A stretch of 64,000 bases of DNA, from positions 29,209 to 93,208 of the forward strand of contig DASWDU010000025.1 in the NCBI GenBank assembly GCA_036395115.1, read 5' to 3'. Positions 45,950-54,157 of this stretch are shown here, piece by piece. The position numbers were made by a program, and so were the translations under genes. Numbering within the stretch: position 1 is the stretch's first letter; every line of letters starts with the position of its first letter. Under the pieces are notes generated by a model, which saw only the letters and a list, made by a program, of their open reading frames with translations, searched no databases and was not told the DNA's origin. Source of the DNA: Thermoplasmata archaeon. Lineage in GTDB: Archaea > Thermoplasmatota > Thermoplasmata > RBG-16-68-12.

Positions 45950-47398
45950 TCACATGTCCGGGGCCGCGGGGGCCGCGGGCTCCGAGGGGGCTGCGCGTCG
46001 GCCGCGGAATAGGGACGGCAGGATCGCAATCGTGTTGAGCCCCGCCAGCCAGAGGTACGTCGTCCGGATGCCCTGCGCGAAGAGGAGGCGCTCCGCAGAG
46101 GAAATCGCGCCGGGGTCCCCGGACGACAGGATCTGCGTCACGAGGTCGTACCGCACGGTGAAGGTCAGGATGAGGATCGCGAGGTTCAGGCTCACGGTGT
46201 ATCCGACGTTGAAGAACGTCGCGCGGAACCCGGACGCGATGCCGCGCCGCTCCGGCGGGACGGAGCCCATGATCGAGCTGATGTTCGGCGACGCGAAGAA
46301 CCCCAGCCCGGCCCCAAACAGCATGATGTAGACGACGAGGTGGGAGTACGGGGTGGAGGCGTCCGTCGTCGAGAAGAAGTACAGGGAGAGGCTGATCGCC
46401 GCCAATCCGGTCGTCGTGAAAGGAACGTGGCCGTACTTGTCCGAGAGGCGACCACTCAGGGGGCCGCACGCGAGGGTCGCGACGTCCATCGGGAGGATGA
46501 GGACGCCGGCGGTGAGGGGGCTCAGCCCGAGGACGAGCTGGAAGTACAAGCTGAGGAGGAGCAGGACCGCACCGAAGGCGATCGCGTTCAGGAGCTGGGC
46601 GACGACGCCGCCCGTGAACTCCCGAATGCGGAGCAGGCGTAGGTCCAGAAGCGGATGCGGGTTCCGGCGCTCGACGTACGCGAAGACGCCGAGGCTCGCG
46701 AAGGAGACGGCGAAGAGCGCGCCGACGATCCGCGCCTCCCCGACGCCGTACGCGGCGAGGGTGAGGGCGAGCAGGAGGGCCAGGATGAAGCCGGTGAAGC
46801 TCACGAACCCGGCCCAGTCGATCGGCGCGCCGCGGTCGAGCTTCGCGATCTCCCGCAGCCGGAAGTGCGCCCACGCGGTCCCGAAGATCCCAATCGGGAC
46901 GTTCACATAGAAGAGGGCCCGCCAATCGAGGATCGATAGGATGATGCCGCTCACGGTGAGGCCGGCCATGGAGCCCATCCGGAACGCGACCTGGTTGATC
47001 CCCAGAGCTAGTCCCAGTTCGTCGGCGGGCGTCGCGTCCACGATCATCGCAGCGCTGTTCGTGAAGAGAATCGCGGAACCGAGGCCCTGTAGCGTCCGGA
47101 ACCCAATCACCATCGCCGGATCCGTGGCGAGGCTCGTCAGGAGCGAGCCGACGGTGAAGACTGCGAAGCCGCTCGTGTAGAGCTTCACGCGGCCGACGAT
47201 GTCGGAGATCCGGCCGATGAGCAGCAGGGCGACCGTGCTCCCGAGGACGTACGCCTGGGTGATCCAGATCGCCTGCTCCGCGTCCGCGCCCAAGCTCGCG
47301 GCGACGCTCGGGAGGCCGACGATGACGATGCGCGAGTCGAGGCCCGCCATGAGGACGCCGACGATCGTGACCGTCAGGACCGTCCACTTGTACTCGAT
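45950..47398 (-). CDS. MFS drug exporter (DHA2-like), no canonical start codon for TM1
   Basis: The frame encodes about 14 membrane helices with MFS signatures: RISDIVGRVKLY (motif A), FRTLQGLGSAILFTNSAAMI (motif C-like) and GPLSGRLSDKYG. The family's first helix is present in frame upstream of the first ATG at 47350 (EYKWTVLTVTIVGVLMAGLD), but between the preceding TAG and that ATG no ATG, GTG or TTG occurs. GGAGGCGG sits 7 bases before an ATC at 47398, given here as a tentative start (482 residues). Otherwise translation begins mid-helix at 47350. It probably exports a small organic compound by proton antiport. Confidence 0.85.
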   Translation of the reverse strand: MEYKWTVLTVTIVGVLMAGLDSRIVIVGLPSVAASLGADAEQAIWITQAYVLGSTVALLLIGRISDIVGRVKLYTSGFAVFTVGSLLTSLATDPAMVIGFRTLQGLGSAILFTNSAAMIVDATPADELGLALGINQVAFRMGSMAGLTVSGIILSILDWRALFYVNVPIGIFGTAWAHFRLREIAKLDRGAPIDWAGFVSFTGFILALLLALTLAAYGVGEARIVGALFAVSFASLGVFAYVERRNPHPLLDLRLLRIREFTGGVVAQLLNAIAFGAVLLLLSLYFQLVLGLSPLTAGVLILPMDVATLACGPLSGRLSDKYGHVPFTTTGLAAISLSLYFFSTTDASTPYSHLVVYIMLFGAGLGFFASPNISSIMGSVPPERRGIASGFRATFFNVGYTVSLNLAILILTFTVRYDLVTQILSSGDPGAISSAERLLFAQGIRTTYLWLAGLNTIAILPSLFRGRRAAPSEPAAPAAPDM

Positions 47399-47528
47399 CC
47401 GAACCGCCTCCGTCCGCTGACGTGTAAGACCCGATTCGCGCGGGCTTCCGGGTTGGCGCGCGACGAAGCGACCGGGCTACCTGAACTTTCCTATTCGGCG
47501 CCGGTGACAACGCGGCGCCGCGAGCCGG

Positions 47529-47954
47529 TCAGGCCACGCTGACGCTCTGGATCGGATGGTGGCGGGCGATCAGATCGCGCGAAACGCGCAGATTGCGGCC
47601 CTCTTTGCCGATCGCCCGACCCTTCTTCGTGGCCTCGACGGTCACGGTCGCGTGGGTGATGTCCCCGCGTTGCTCGAGCTGCACGGACTTGACGTCGTAA
47701 TTGCGGAAGACGTTCGCGACGAACTTGTCGGGCTGGTCGGAGTACTCGACGACGTGGATGTCCTTGTTCATGAGTCGCTTCAACTTCGCGATGTTCTCGC
47801 CCTTCTTCCCGATCGCCTTGCCGATGTCGCCTTCCTTGACGACGAAGATGAGCTTGTCGCCCGCGTCGACGCAGTCGACGACGGTCGTGCGGGTGAGATC
47901 TTGGAAGAGAGCGACGTACCTGATCGTCTGCTCGTCGAAAACGATCTCTGCCAT
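47529..47954 (-). CDS. nusA: Transcription factor NusA (archaeal, KH domains)
   Basis: 141 residues. Two KH domains: KLIFVVKEGDIGKAIGKKGE and TVEATKKGRAIGKEGRNLRV, each with a GxxG loop. Archaeal NusA lacks the bacterial polymerase-binding domain, and this length fits. It is the last gene of the RNA-polymerase operon, seven bases after rpl30e. The S12/S7 genes that often follow in Archaea are absent here; an MFS gene comes next. Confidence 0.95.
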   Translation of the reverse strand: MAEIVFDEQTIRYVALFQDLTRTTVVDCVDAGDKLIFVVKEGDIGKAIGKKGENIAKLKRLMNKDIHVVEYSDQPDKFVANVFRNYDVKSVQLEQRGDITHATVTVEATKKGRAIGKEGRNLRVSRDLIARHHPIQSVSVA

Positions 47955-47961
47955 GCGAATC

Positions 47962-48237
47962 CTAGACGCTCAGGATGTTCGACTCCCCGGGGCTGATGAC
48001 CGCGACGGCGGCGACGGAGAACGGCACGCCGCATGCGGCCCCGAGGTCGACGTTCGTCCCGGAGAACCGGAACGTCCGGACTTCGCCGAGGGCGTCCGCC
48101 GCAGCCTCCGGGCAGTTGGACGCGAGGACCACGAGCTTCGCTGCCTTCGCTTTCGTCGCGCGACGGACCTCCCGCAAGCCGAACCGGACGTCGCCCGTGT
48201 CCGTGGCGACGCGCAGCGCTCGGGAAATGTCGATCAC
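47962..48237 (-). CDS. rpl30e: Ribosomal protein L30e
   Basis: 91 residues. DISRALRVATDTGDVRFGLR, KAKAAKLVVLASNCPEAAAD and GTNVDLGAACGVPFSVAAVA match the L30e/L7Ae family. GTG 48237 overlaps the stop of rpoA2 (GTGA). Position between RNA polymerase A'' and NusA is the conserved archaeal order. Confidence 0.94.
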   Translation of the reverse strand: MIDISRALRVATDTGDVRFGLREVRRATKAKAAKLVVLASNCPEAAADALGEVRTFRFSGTNVDLGAACGVPFSVAAVAVISPGESNILSV

Positions 48238-51200
48238 GGGACGACCTCCTCGATCGGTTCTTCCGACTCCGCGGCCGGCGGAGGCGCCGGCGGCACCGCG
48301 GGCTTCACCTTCGGCACGGTGGCGGCCTTCGGCAATCCCGCCGGAGGCTTGTAGACCAAGTTCACGGCGCCGGTGCCGAGCGTCACGGGCTGGCCCACGA
48401 TGACGTTCTCCGCGACGCCGTCCAGGTAGTCGACTTCGCCGGTGATCGCCGCCCGCAGGAGATGGTGCGCCGTAATCTCGAAGGCGGCGCGGGCGAGCAC
48501 GGAGGACTTGCGGCCGGAGATGCCGTGGCGGCCGATCGCCTTCACGTCGCCGTCGTTCGTCATCATGTCCGACACGAGCATGATGTGGCGAATGTCGACG
48601 GTCAGGCCTTGCTCCTGCAGCGTGTTGTACGCCTCATTGACGATTGCGTTCCGGGCGGCCTCGATCCCGAGGACCTCGTAGATCTCCTGAATCGAGTTCG
48701 TCGTCGTCCTCGACGCGTCGACGTACGGGAGTTCGAGGATCTTCGAGAGGTTCGATCCCTCCGTGTAGATGACGTACCCGTCTCCGCGTTTTCTGATGAT
48801 CGCCCGCTGGATCCCGTCGATCCCTTTGATCTTCATCGTGCGGACTTGCTCGACGAGCCGCTGGAGCTTCTTGAACGACGGCTCGCCCGCTTCGACGACG
48901 AGCGCTCTCGTCTTTCGCTCCGCGTTCCCGACCTGGCGCTTGACCTCCTCGACTTCTCCGAACTTCTTCATCTTCTCTTCGAGCTCGGTCCACGTCACCC
49001 CGCGGACCTTCATCCGGTGCTCGTCCGGATACGCGAGGACCCGCATGTTCACGAGATCCGTCTCGATCGACGCGATGTCCTCCATCGACGTCATCTCGAT
49101 CTCGGTCGCGATCTTTCGCATCTTCTCGAGGTCGTTGTGACCGGTCTTGACGAACAACTCCATGATCGGCGTGGACGGCACGCGCCGCGCATCGACGATC
49201 TCGATGAGCCGCGGCAGGCCGAGCGTGACGTTCATCTCGGCGACGCCCGCATAGTGGAACGTCCGCATGGTGTTGTGCGTGACGACGCCCTCCGCGGTGG
49301 TGAAAGTCTCGAGCCCGGGCACCGACAAGTCGTAGACGGGCATCGCGGGAGGGGGAACGTTCTCGATTTCGACGATTTCGTCCCACAGCACGTCCTCGTC
49401 GACGAGGGCGCGGAGTTGTCTCAACTCGGCGTCGACGCGAATCCCGAGTTCCTCGGCACGTGCCGCGAATCGTTCGATGTAACGTGCGAGCGTCGCGCGT
49501 CCAATATGTTGGCGGCGCGTGAAATTGTTTACGTAGCGCGTTGGGATGTGGAGCTTCCGCGCAAGGTGTCGCAGGACGGGTCCAAACCCGCTGACCATGT
49601 CGACCGCGTCGTATGAGTACCGTCCGCGTGGCCGGGCGCAGAGCCAATCGAGGTGCTCCCGTTTCTCCTCCGATTCGAAGCCGATGGCATCTCGGAACGC
49701 GGGGGCGTATCGGGCGGGGATCGAGAGGGTCGTCTGGCGACCTTGGACGCCCTTCGTCGACACGATCCCGAAGCGGGCGAGGAGGAGGGCCACCCCGTCG
49801 AGGAGCTCCATCGAATTTGAGCTCGCGCGGATCGCGCCGCGGTCGACAGATACGTTGCCGTCCCCCTCGAAGTAGGCCCGGAGGAGCGCGGCGACGCACG
49901 CCTCGGTCGCACCGAACATGAAGTCCGGAATCCGCTTGTGCTCCGAACCGGTGCCGCACGAGGACCGGAGGAACTCCGCGAGGACGACGGATCGAAGGTG
50001 TACGTCGTGGCCCGGCGCGAAGCCTCGGTCGTTATCATACTCGGCGTATCGCACGCCGAGTCCATCCGCCACGGACCGAGTCCTGCGAAGGAACGGCTCG
50101 TTCGTGTTCGAGATGTTCACGTAGTACCGGGCGGCCCAGCCTTCGGAGAGATAGGCGCCCAGGAGCCACCCGACCGAAGCGTCGAGGGAGAGCTTCTCGG
50201 GGACCCTTGCGCGGCTATGGTTTTGGAAGGGGTATGTGTACCCGTCGTCGATGTCGAACTCTCCCCTGCCACGGAGTTGGCGCGAGAGGGCGTCGAGACC
50301 GACCGGCACGATGAAATCCCGGCCGAAGCCTCGTCGCCACGAGCGACCCATGGCCCTCGCCTTCGCGACCTCGCTCCCGTACCAAAAGCGGTCTCGAGGG
50401 AGAATCTCACGGAGCTCGAGGCAGTCGGCCGGGGAAGGCACAGACCACCGTCGGACCACAGGGACGCGATCGCCCCGCCGCAGCTCGTGGCCGAGAACGG
50501 GGACAAGGCGTCCCTCGCGTCGGCTGATGAACGAATGGTTCGCGGTGGCGGTGACATCCCGGCCGGATCGGGTCCGGATCCGGAGGAGCCCCTCCCTGTG
50601 GACGTGGCGGCTCGCGGAGCGCACGGGCTTCCACACGACCTTGCCGTCTTCGGTGAGGCTCGGCACCTCAATCGAGGCGCCGTGCGGAAGGTCGCACCAC
50701 TCGGTCGGGCCTTCGCGGGCAACGCTCCAGCGGCCCATCAGTCCGTCCACGAATGGACCGATTGGGACCACGCGCACGCGACCCGCCTCGCGTACGATGA
50801 TCCTCTCCTCGTACGGGATGCTCATCTGGGTGCCCGGTTCGCCGATCGACTGGGCGGACACGATCCCCGCCGATTCGTTCGCGTCGATCGCGTGGAGGTC
50901 GAACTTCTCGCAGATTTTCGTGAGGACCTCGTTGAGCCGCTTTTTCGACAGCTTGAGGCCGTGGATCTTCTTCGCGACTTCGCTCACGACGGATCGCGGG
51001 AGCCATCGGCCGATCTCCTTGAGCCCATCGGCGACCTCCTGCTCCCCCGACGTCAGCGGAGGCGCCTTCACCGGAATCGTGAGGGCCGCCTCGGGCTCCG
51101 CCTCGGCGGCTTTCGCGGCGGCCTTGCCGCCGCGCGGGGCCGCCTTCGCCCGCTCCTTCTTCGGAGCGGGCTTCGGCTCCGGGGGAACGGCCCCGAGCTT

Positions 51201-51365
51201 TTTGAGGACCTTCTCCGCCTCCTTCTTTGAGATGAACTTCGTGAGCCGGTCGATCTTCGAGCCGGCGAGCTTGTCGAAAGTGAAGCCGGCATCGGCCAAG
51301 AGCTCCGCCGTCTTCTTCGAAATCCCGCGGTTGCGCAAAGCCTGGACCGTCGCGGCGCGTGCCAT
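48234..51365 (-). CDS. rpoA2: RNA polymerase subunit A'' with in-frame intein and N-terminal extension
   Basis: 1,043 residues, about 526 after splicing. An N-terminal extension of some 105 residues has a helix-hairpin-helix-like segment (RNRGISKKTAELLADAGFTF) and an Ala/Lys/Pro linker, followed by the A'' core: KICEKFDLHAIDANESAGIV, then SAQSIGEPGTQM. An intein interrupts at that point. The C-extein resumes TMRTFHYAGVAEMNVTLGLP and runs to the end with KTGHNDLEKM and HHLLRAAITGEVDYLDGVAE. A'' forms the C-terminal part of the largest subunit, including the trigger loop. ATG 51365 lies two bases after the A' stop. Confidence 0.95.
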   Translation of the reverse strand: MARAATVQALRNRGISKKTAELLADAGFTFDKLAGSKIDRLTKFISKKEAEKVLKKLGAVPPEPKPAPKKERAKAAPRGGKAAAKAAEAEPEAALTIPVKAPPLTSGEQEVADGLKEIGRWLPRSVVSEVAKKIHGLKLSKKRLNEVLTKICEKFDLHAIDANESAGIVSAQSIGEPGTQMSIPYEERIIVREAGRVRVVPIGPFVDGLMGRWSVAREGPTEWCDLPHGASIEVPSLTEDGKVVWKPVRSASRHVHREGLLRIRTRSGRDVTATANHSFISRREGRLVPVLGHELRRGDRVPVVRRWSVPSPADCLELREILPRDRFWYGSEVAKARAMGRSWRRGFGRDFIVPVGLDALSRQLRGRGEFDIDDGYTYPFQNHSRARVPEKLSLDASVGWLLGAYLSEGWAARYYVNISNTNEPFLRRTRSVADGLGVRYAEYDNDRGFAPGHDVHLRSVVLAEFLRSSCGTGSEHKRIPDFMFGATEACVAALLRAYFEGDGNVSVDRGAIRASSNSMELLDGVALLLARFGIVSTKGVQGRQTTLSIPARYAPAFRDAIGFESEEKREHLDWLCARPRGRYSYDAVDMVSGFGPVLRHLARKLHIPTRYVNNFTRRQHIGRATLARYIERFAARAEELGIRVDAELRQLRALVDEDVLWDEIVEIENVPPPAMPVYDLSVPGLETFTTAEGVVTHNTMRTFHYAGVAEMNVTLGLPRLIEIVDARRVPSTPIMELFVKTGHNDLEKMRKIATEIEMTSMEDIASIETDLVNMRVLAYPDEHRMKVRGVTWTELEEKMKKFGEVEEVKRQVGNAERKTRALVVEAGEPSFKKLQRLVEQVRTMKIKGIDGIQRAIIRKRGDGYVIYTEGSNLSKILELPYVDASRTTTNSIQEIYEVLGIEAARNAIVNEAYNTLQEQGLTVDIRHIMLVSDMMTNDGDVKAIGRHGISGRKSSVLARAAFEITAHHLLRAAITGEVDYLDGVAENVIVGQPVTLGTGAVNLVYKPPAGLPKAATVPKVKPAVPPAPPPAAESEEPIEEVVP
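49272..50822 (-). other. Intein in RpoA'' (517 residues, LAGLIDADG homing-endonuclease type)
   Basis: In-frame insertion between GEPGTQM and TMRTFHYAG, the invariant trigger-loop sequence. First residue Ser1 (SIPYEERIIV); block B-like GRDVTATANHSFIS (about 88-100); two dodecapeptide-like motifs, WLLGAYLSEG (219-228) and ALLRAYFEGD (312-321), of a LAGLIDADG endonuclease; last residues GVVTHN, with Thr as +1 extein residue. All catalytic positions for splicing (Ser1, TxxH, His-Asn, Thr+1) are present, so it should splice. Acidic residues in both LAGLIDADG motifs are retained, so the endonuclease may be active. Confidence 0.93.
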
Positions 51366-51367
51366 GA

Positions 51368-54157
51368 TCACTCCTCCGAGGGAGGCTCTTCCTCCTCCAC
51401 CTCGACCTCTTCCTCCGTGATCTCGACGTACATGTCTTTTTCCGTGAGGCCGTACGAGGCCATCTCCTGCTCTCGCAGGCGTTCCTTCCACGACGGCTCC
51501 TCGCCGAGGACCTCCTGGAGGATGTCGTCGATGTCGACCGCACGGCCCTGGACGCTGCGGCTCGGATCGACGCCGTCCTCGCCGAATCGGAACTGGATGA
51601 TCGTGTCCGCCGTGTTCCGGACCGTGCCGTCTTCCTTGACCTTGAGGTCCTCGAGGGCGTTAATCAGACGGCGCTGCATGTAGCCCGACCGGGATGTCCG
51701 CACGGCGGTGTCGACCAGCCCCTCCCGCCCGCCCATCGCGTGGAAGAAGTACTCCGTCGGATGGAGGCCGCTCTTGTACGACGACTTGACGAACCCTTTC
51801 GCCTCCGCCCCGAGGTCGCCCTTCTTGAAGTGAGGCAGGGTGCGGTTCCAGTAACCCCGACTTAGGCGCTCACCGCGGACCGCCTGCTGACCAATCGACC
51901 CGGCCATCTGCGACAAGTTCAGCATCGAACCGCGCGCCCCGGACCTCGCCATGATGACCGCGCTGTTCTCGATCCCGAGGTGCTTCCCCGCGATCTGGCC
52001 GGCCTGGTCGCGTGCGCGTCCAAGGATCTTCATCGCCTCGACCTCGAGCGTCTCCTCGAGGGATCGGCCGGGCATCTGCTCGAGCTCCCCGCGCTTGTAC
52101 GATTCCACGAGGCCTTCGACTTTCTCAATCGCCGCCTTGAGGACGTCCGCAATCTGCTTCTTCGCCTCTTCAGGGATGTCCTCGTCGTCGATGCCGGTGG
52201 TGAAGCCCCGGATCATGATCGCCCCGATCGCCATCTTCGTCGCCTTGTCGATGAACACCCGCGCGGCGTCCGGGCCGTAGTCTCGGGCGAGCTTGTCCAG
52301 GATCTTCCCCTTGAATGCGCCCACCGCGTTCTCGTCGATCGTCCCGGAGCTGATCACGCCCTCCTTGATGACGACGAGGGAGTCCTCCTCCTTCAGCTCT
52401 CTGAGCCCGATGTCGCCCTTCGGCGCGATCGACGACTTGAACGTCATGCTCAGATCCTTCGGGAGGATCGCGGAGAACAACGCCTTCCCGGACCAGAACT
52501 CCTCGCCCCCTCGCTTGACGTCGGCGGGCGGAAGGTCGCGGATGTCGATCTTGCTCAGGATGTACGTGACCTCCTCCCGCGTGAACTTGCTGTCCTTGTG
52601 CGTCAGGAGGAAGGACCCGGTGATATGGTCGTGGATGCCGCCGATCACGGGGCCGCCGAACCGCGGGGAGAGGATGTGCTCCTGGACCCGCATGAGGACG
52701 CGGGCCTCGGCGCGGGCTTCCTCGCTTTGCAGGACGTGCAGGTTCATCTCGTCGCCGTCGAAGTCAGCGTTATACGGAGGACAGACGGCCAGATTGAAGC
52801 GGAACGTCTTGTGCAACATCACGCGGACCTCGTGGGCCATCATCGACATCCGGTGCAGCGACGGCTGCCGGTTGAACAGGACGATGTCGCCGTCGACGAG
52901 CTGCCGCTCGACCGTGTAGCCGAGCTCGACCGCCTCCGCGACGACCTCCGCGTTCTTCTCCGTCACCCGGATCCGGCGCCCGTCCGGCCGGATCACGTAA
53001 TTCACGCCGGGGACGTACTCCCCGAGTGGTCCGAGGGGCGTCGGGCCCCGCTTGACCCACTGCTTGACGATCTCCGCGTTGTACGTCTGCACGTGGACCG
53101 GGACGGTCAGTTCGCGGGCCGCCTCGACCGGCACGCCGACCTCGTTGATCGACAGGATCGGATCGGGCGAGATGACCGTGCGCGCGCTGAAGTTGACCCG
53201 CTTTCCGGAGAGGTTCGAACGGAACCGGCCCTCCTTTCCTTTCAGGCGTTGGACGAGGGTCTTCAGCGGCCGGCCGGAACGATGGCGAGCGGGCGGGATC
53301 CCGGACGTCTGGTTGTCGAAGTACGTGGTGATGTGGTACTGCAGCAGTTCCCAGAGGTCTTCGACGATGAGCTGCGGCGCGCCCGCGTCGCGGTTCTCTC
53401 GGAGCCGCTGGTTGATCCGCAGGACGTCGACGAGCTTGTGCGTGAGGTCGTCCTCGGACCGATCGCCGCTCTCCAGAGTGATCGACGGCCGCACCGTCAC
53501 GGGCGGGACGAGCAACGCCGTGAGGACCATCCACTCCGGCCGCGCGACCTCGGGGTTCATCCCGAGGACGCGGAGGTCCTCGTTCGGGATCCGCTCGAGC
53601 CGCTCGCGCACCTCTTTCGGCGTGAGCTTGTGCCCGTCCTCGCGGAACGTCGTCGGCTTATCGAGGGTGACCTTGCCCTGCTCTTCGCCGCAGTGCGGAC
53701 AGCGCTGTCGCTTCTGCGCCTCCCGCGCGGTCTCCTTCGTGACGAAGCCGATGTCCGTGACGTCGCCGCCTAGCTCCTCCACTTGGTCCATCTCCGCCAT
53801 GTACTCCATCGCCTGTTGGCGGGTGAGGAGCAGGCGCCCGCACTTCCGACACGTTGCCTGCAGCAGCTTCTTGATGTCCTTCACGTAGCCGACGTGGATC
53901 ACGGGCATCGCGAGGTCGATGTGGCCGAAGTGGCCGGGGCAGTCGTCGACTTTGCCGCCGCACGTCTTGCACCGCAAGCCCGGCTCGATGACGCCGAGAT
54001 GAGAGTCCATCAAGCCCATGTCGATCGGGAAACCGTCGTCGTCGTACGTGTCCGCGGTGATGATTTTCGTCGCCGACATCCGGCGGATCTCGTCCGGGCT
54101 CAGCAAGGCGAACTTGATCGACGCGATCCGCTTCGTGACGCCTCGCATCGACATCAT
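51368..54157 (-). CDS. rpoA1: RNA polymerase subunit A' (largest subunit, N-terminal part)
   Basis: 929 residues from ATG 54157, overlapping the rpoB stop (ATGATG). Zinc sites [18 protein letters not shown] and CRKCG/CPHCG; the catalytic [13 protein letters not shown] with three Asp that hold the active-site magnesium; bridge-helix region [15 protein letters not shown] and QQAVRGERL. No intein interrupts this subunit. The frame continues upstream inside rpoB but no better start exists. Confidence 0.97.
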   Translation of the reverse strand: MMSMRGVTKRIASIKFALLSPDEIRRMSATKIITADTYDDDGFPIDMGLMDSHLGVIEPGLRCKTCGGKVDDCPGHFGHIDLAMPVIHVGYVKDIKKLLQATCRKCGRLLLTRQQAMEYMAEMDQVEELGGDVTDIGFVTKETAREAQKRQRCPHCGEEQGKVTLDKPTTFREDGHKLTPKEVRERLERIPNEDLRVLGMNPEVARPEWMVLTALLVPPVTVRPSITLESGDRSEDDLTHKLVDVLRINQRLRENRDAGAPQLIVEDLWELLQYHITTYFDNQTSGIPPARHRSGRPLKTLVQRLKGKEGRFRSNLSGKRVNFSARTVISPDPILSINEVGVPVEAARELTVPVHVQTYNAEIVKQWVKRGPTPLGPLGEYVPGVNYVIRPDGRRIRVTEKNAEVVAEAVELGYTVERQLVDGDIVLFNRQPSLHRMSMMAHEVRVMLHKTFRFNLAVCPPYNADFDGDEMNLHVLQSEEARAEARVLMRVQEHILSPRFGGPVIGGIHDHITGSFLLTHKDSKFTREEVTYILSKIDIRDLPPADVKRGGEEFWSGKALFSAILPKDLSMTFKSSIAPKGDIGLRELKEEDSLVVIKEGVISSGTIDENAVGAFKGKILDKLARDYGPDAARVFIDKATKMAIGAIMIRGFTTGIDDEDIPEEAKKQIADVLKAAIEKVEGLVESYKRGELEQMPGRSLEETLEVEAMKILGRARDQAGQIAGKHLGIENSAVIMARSGARGSMLNLSQMAGSIGQQAVRGERLSRGYWNRTLPHFKKGDLGAEAKGFVKSSYKSGLHPTEYFFHAMGGREGLVDTAVRTSRSGYMQRRLINALEDLKVKEDGTVRNTADTIIQFRFGEDGVDPSRSVQGRAVDIDDILQEVLGEEPSWKERLREQEMASYGLTEKDMYVEITEEEVEVEEEEPPSEE

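Noticed and set aside
48634..49959. 441-residue minus-strand frame within rpoA2
   Set aside because: Out-of-frame shadow of RpoA'' and its intein, Arg-rich with no motif.
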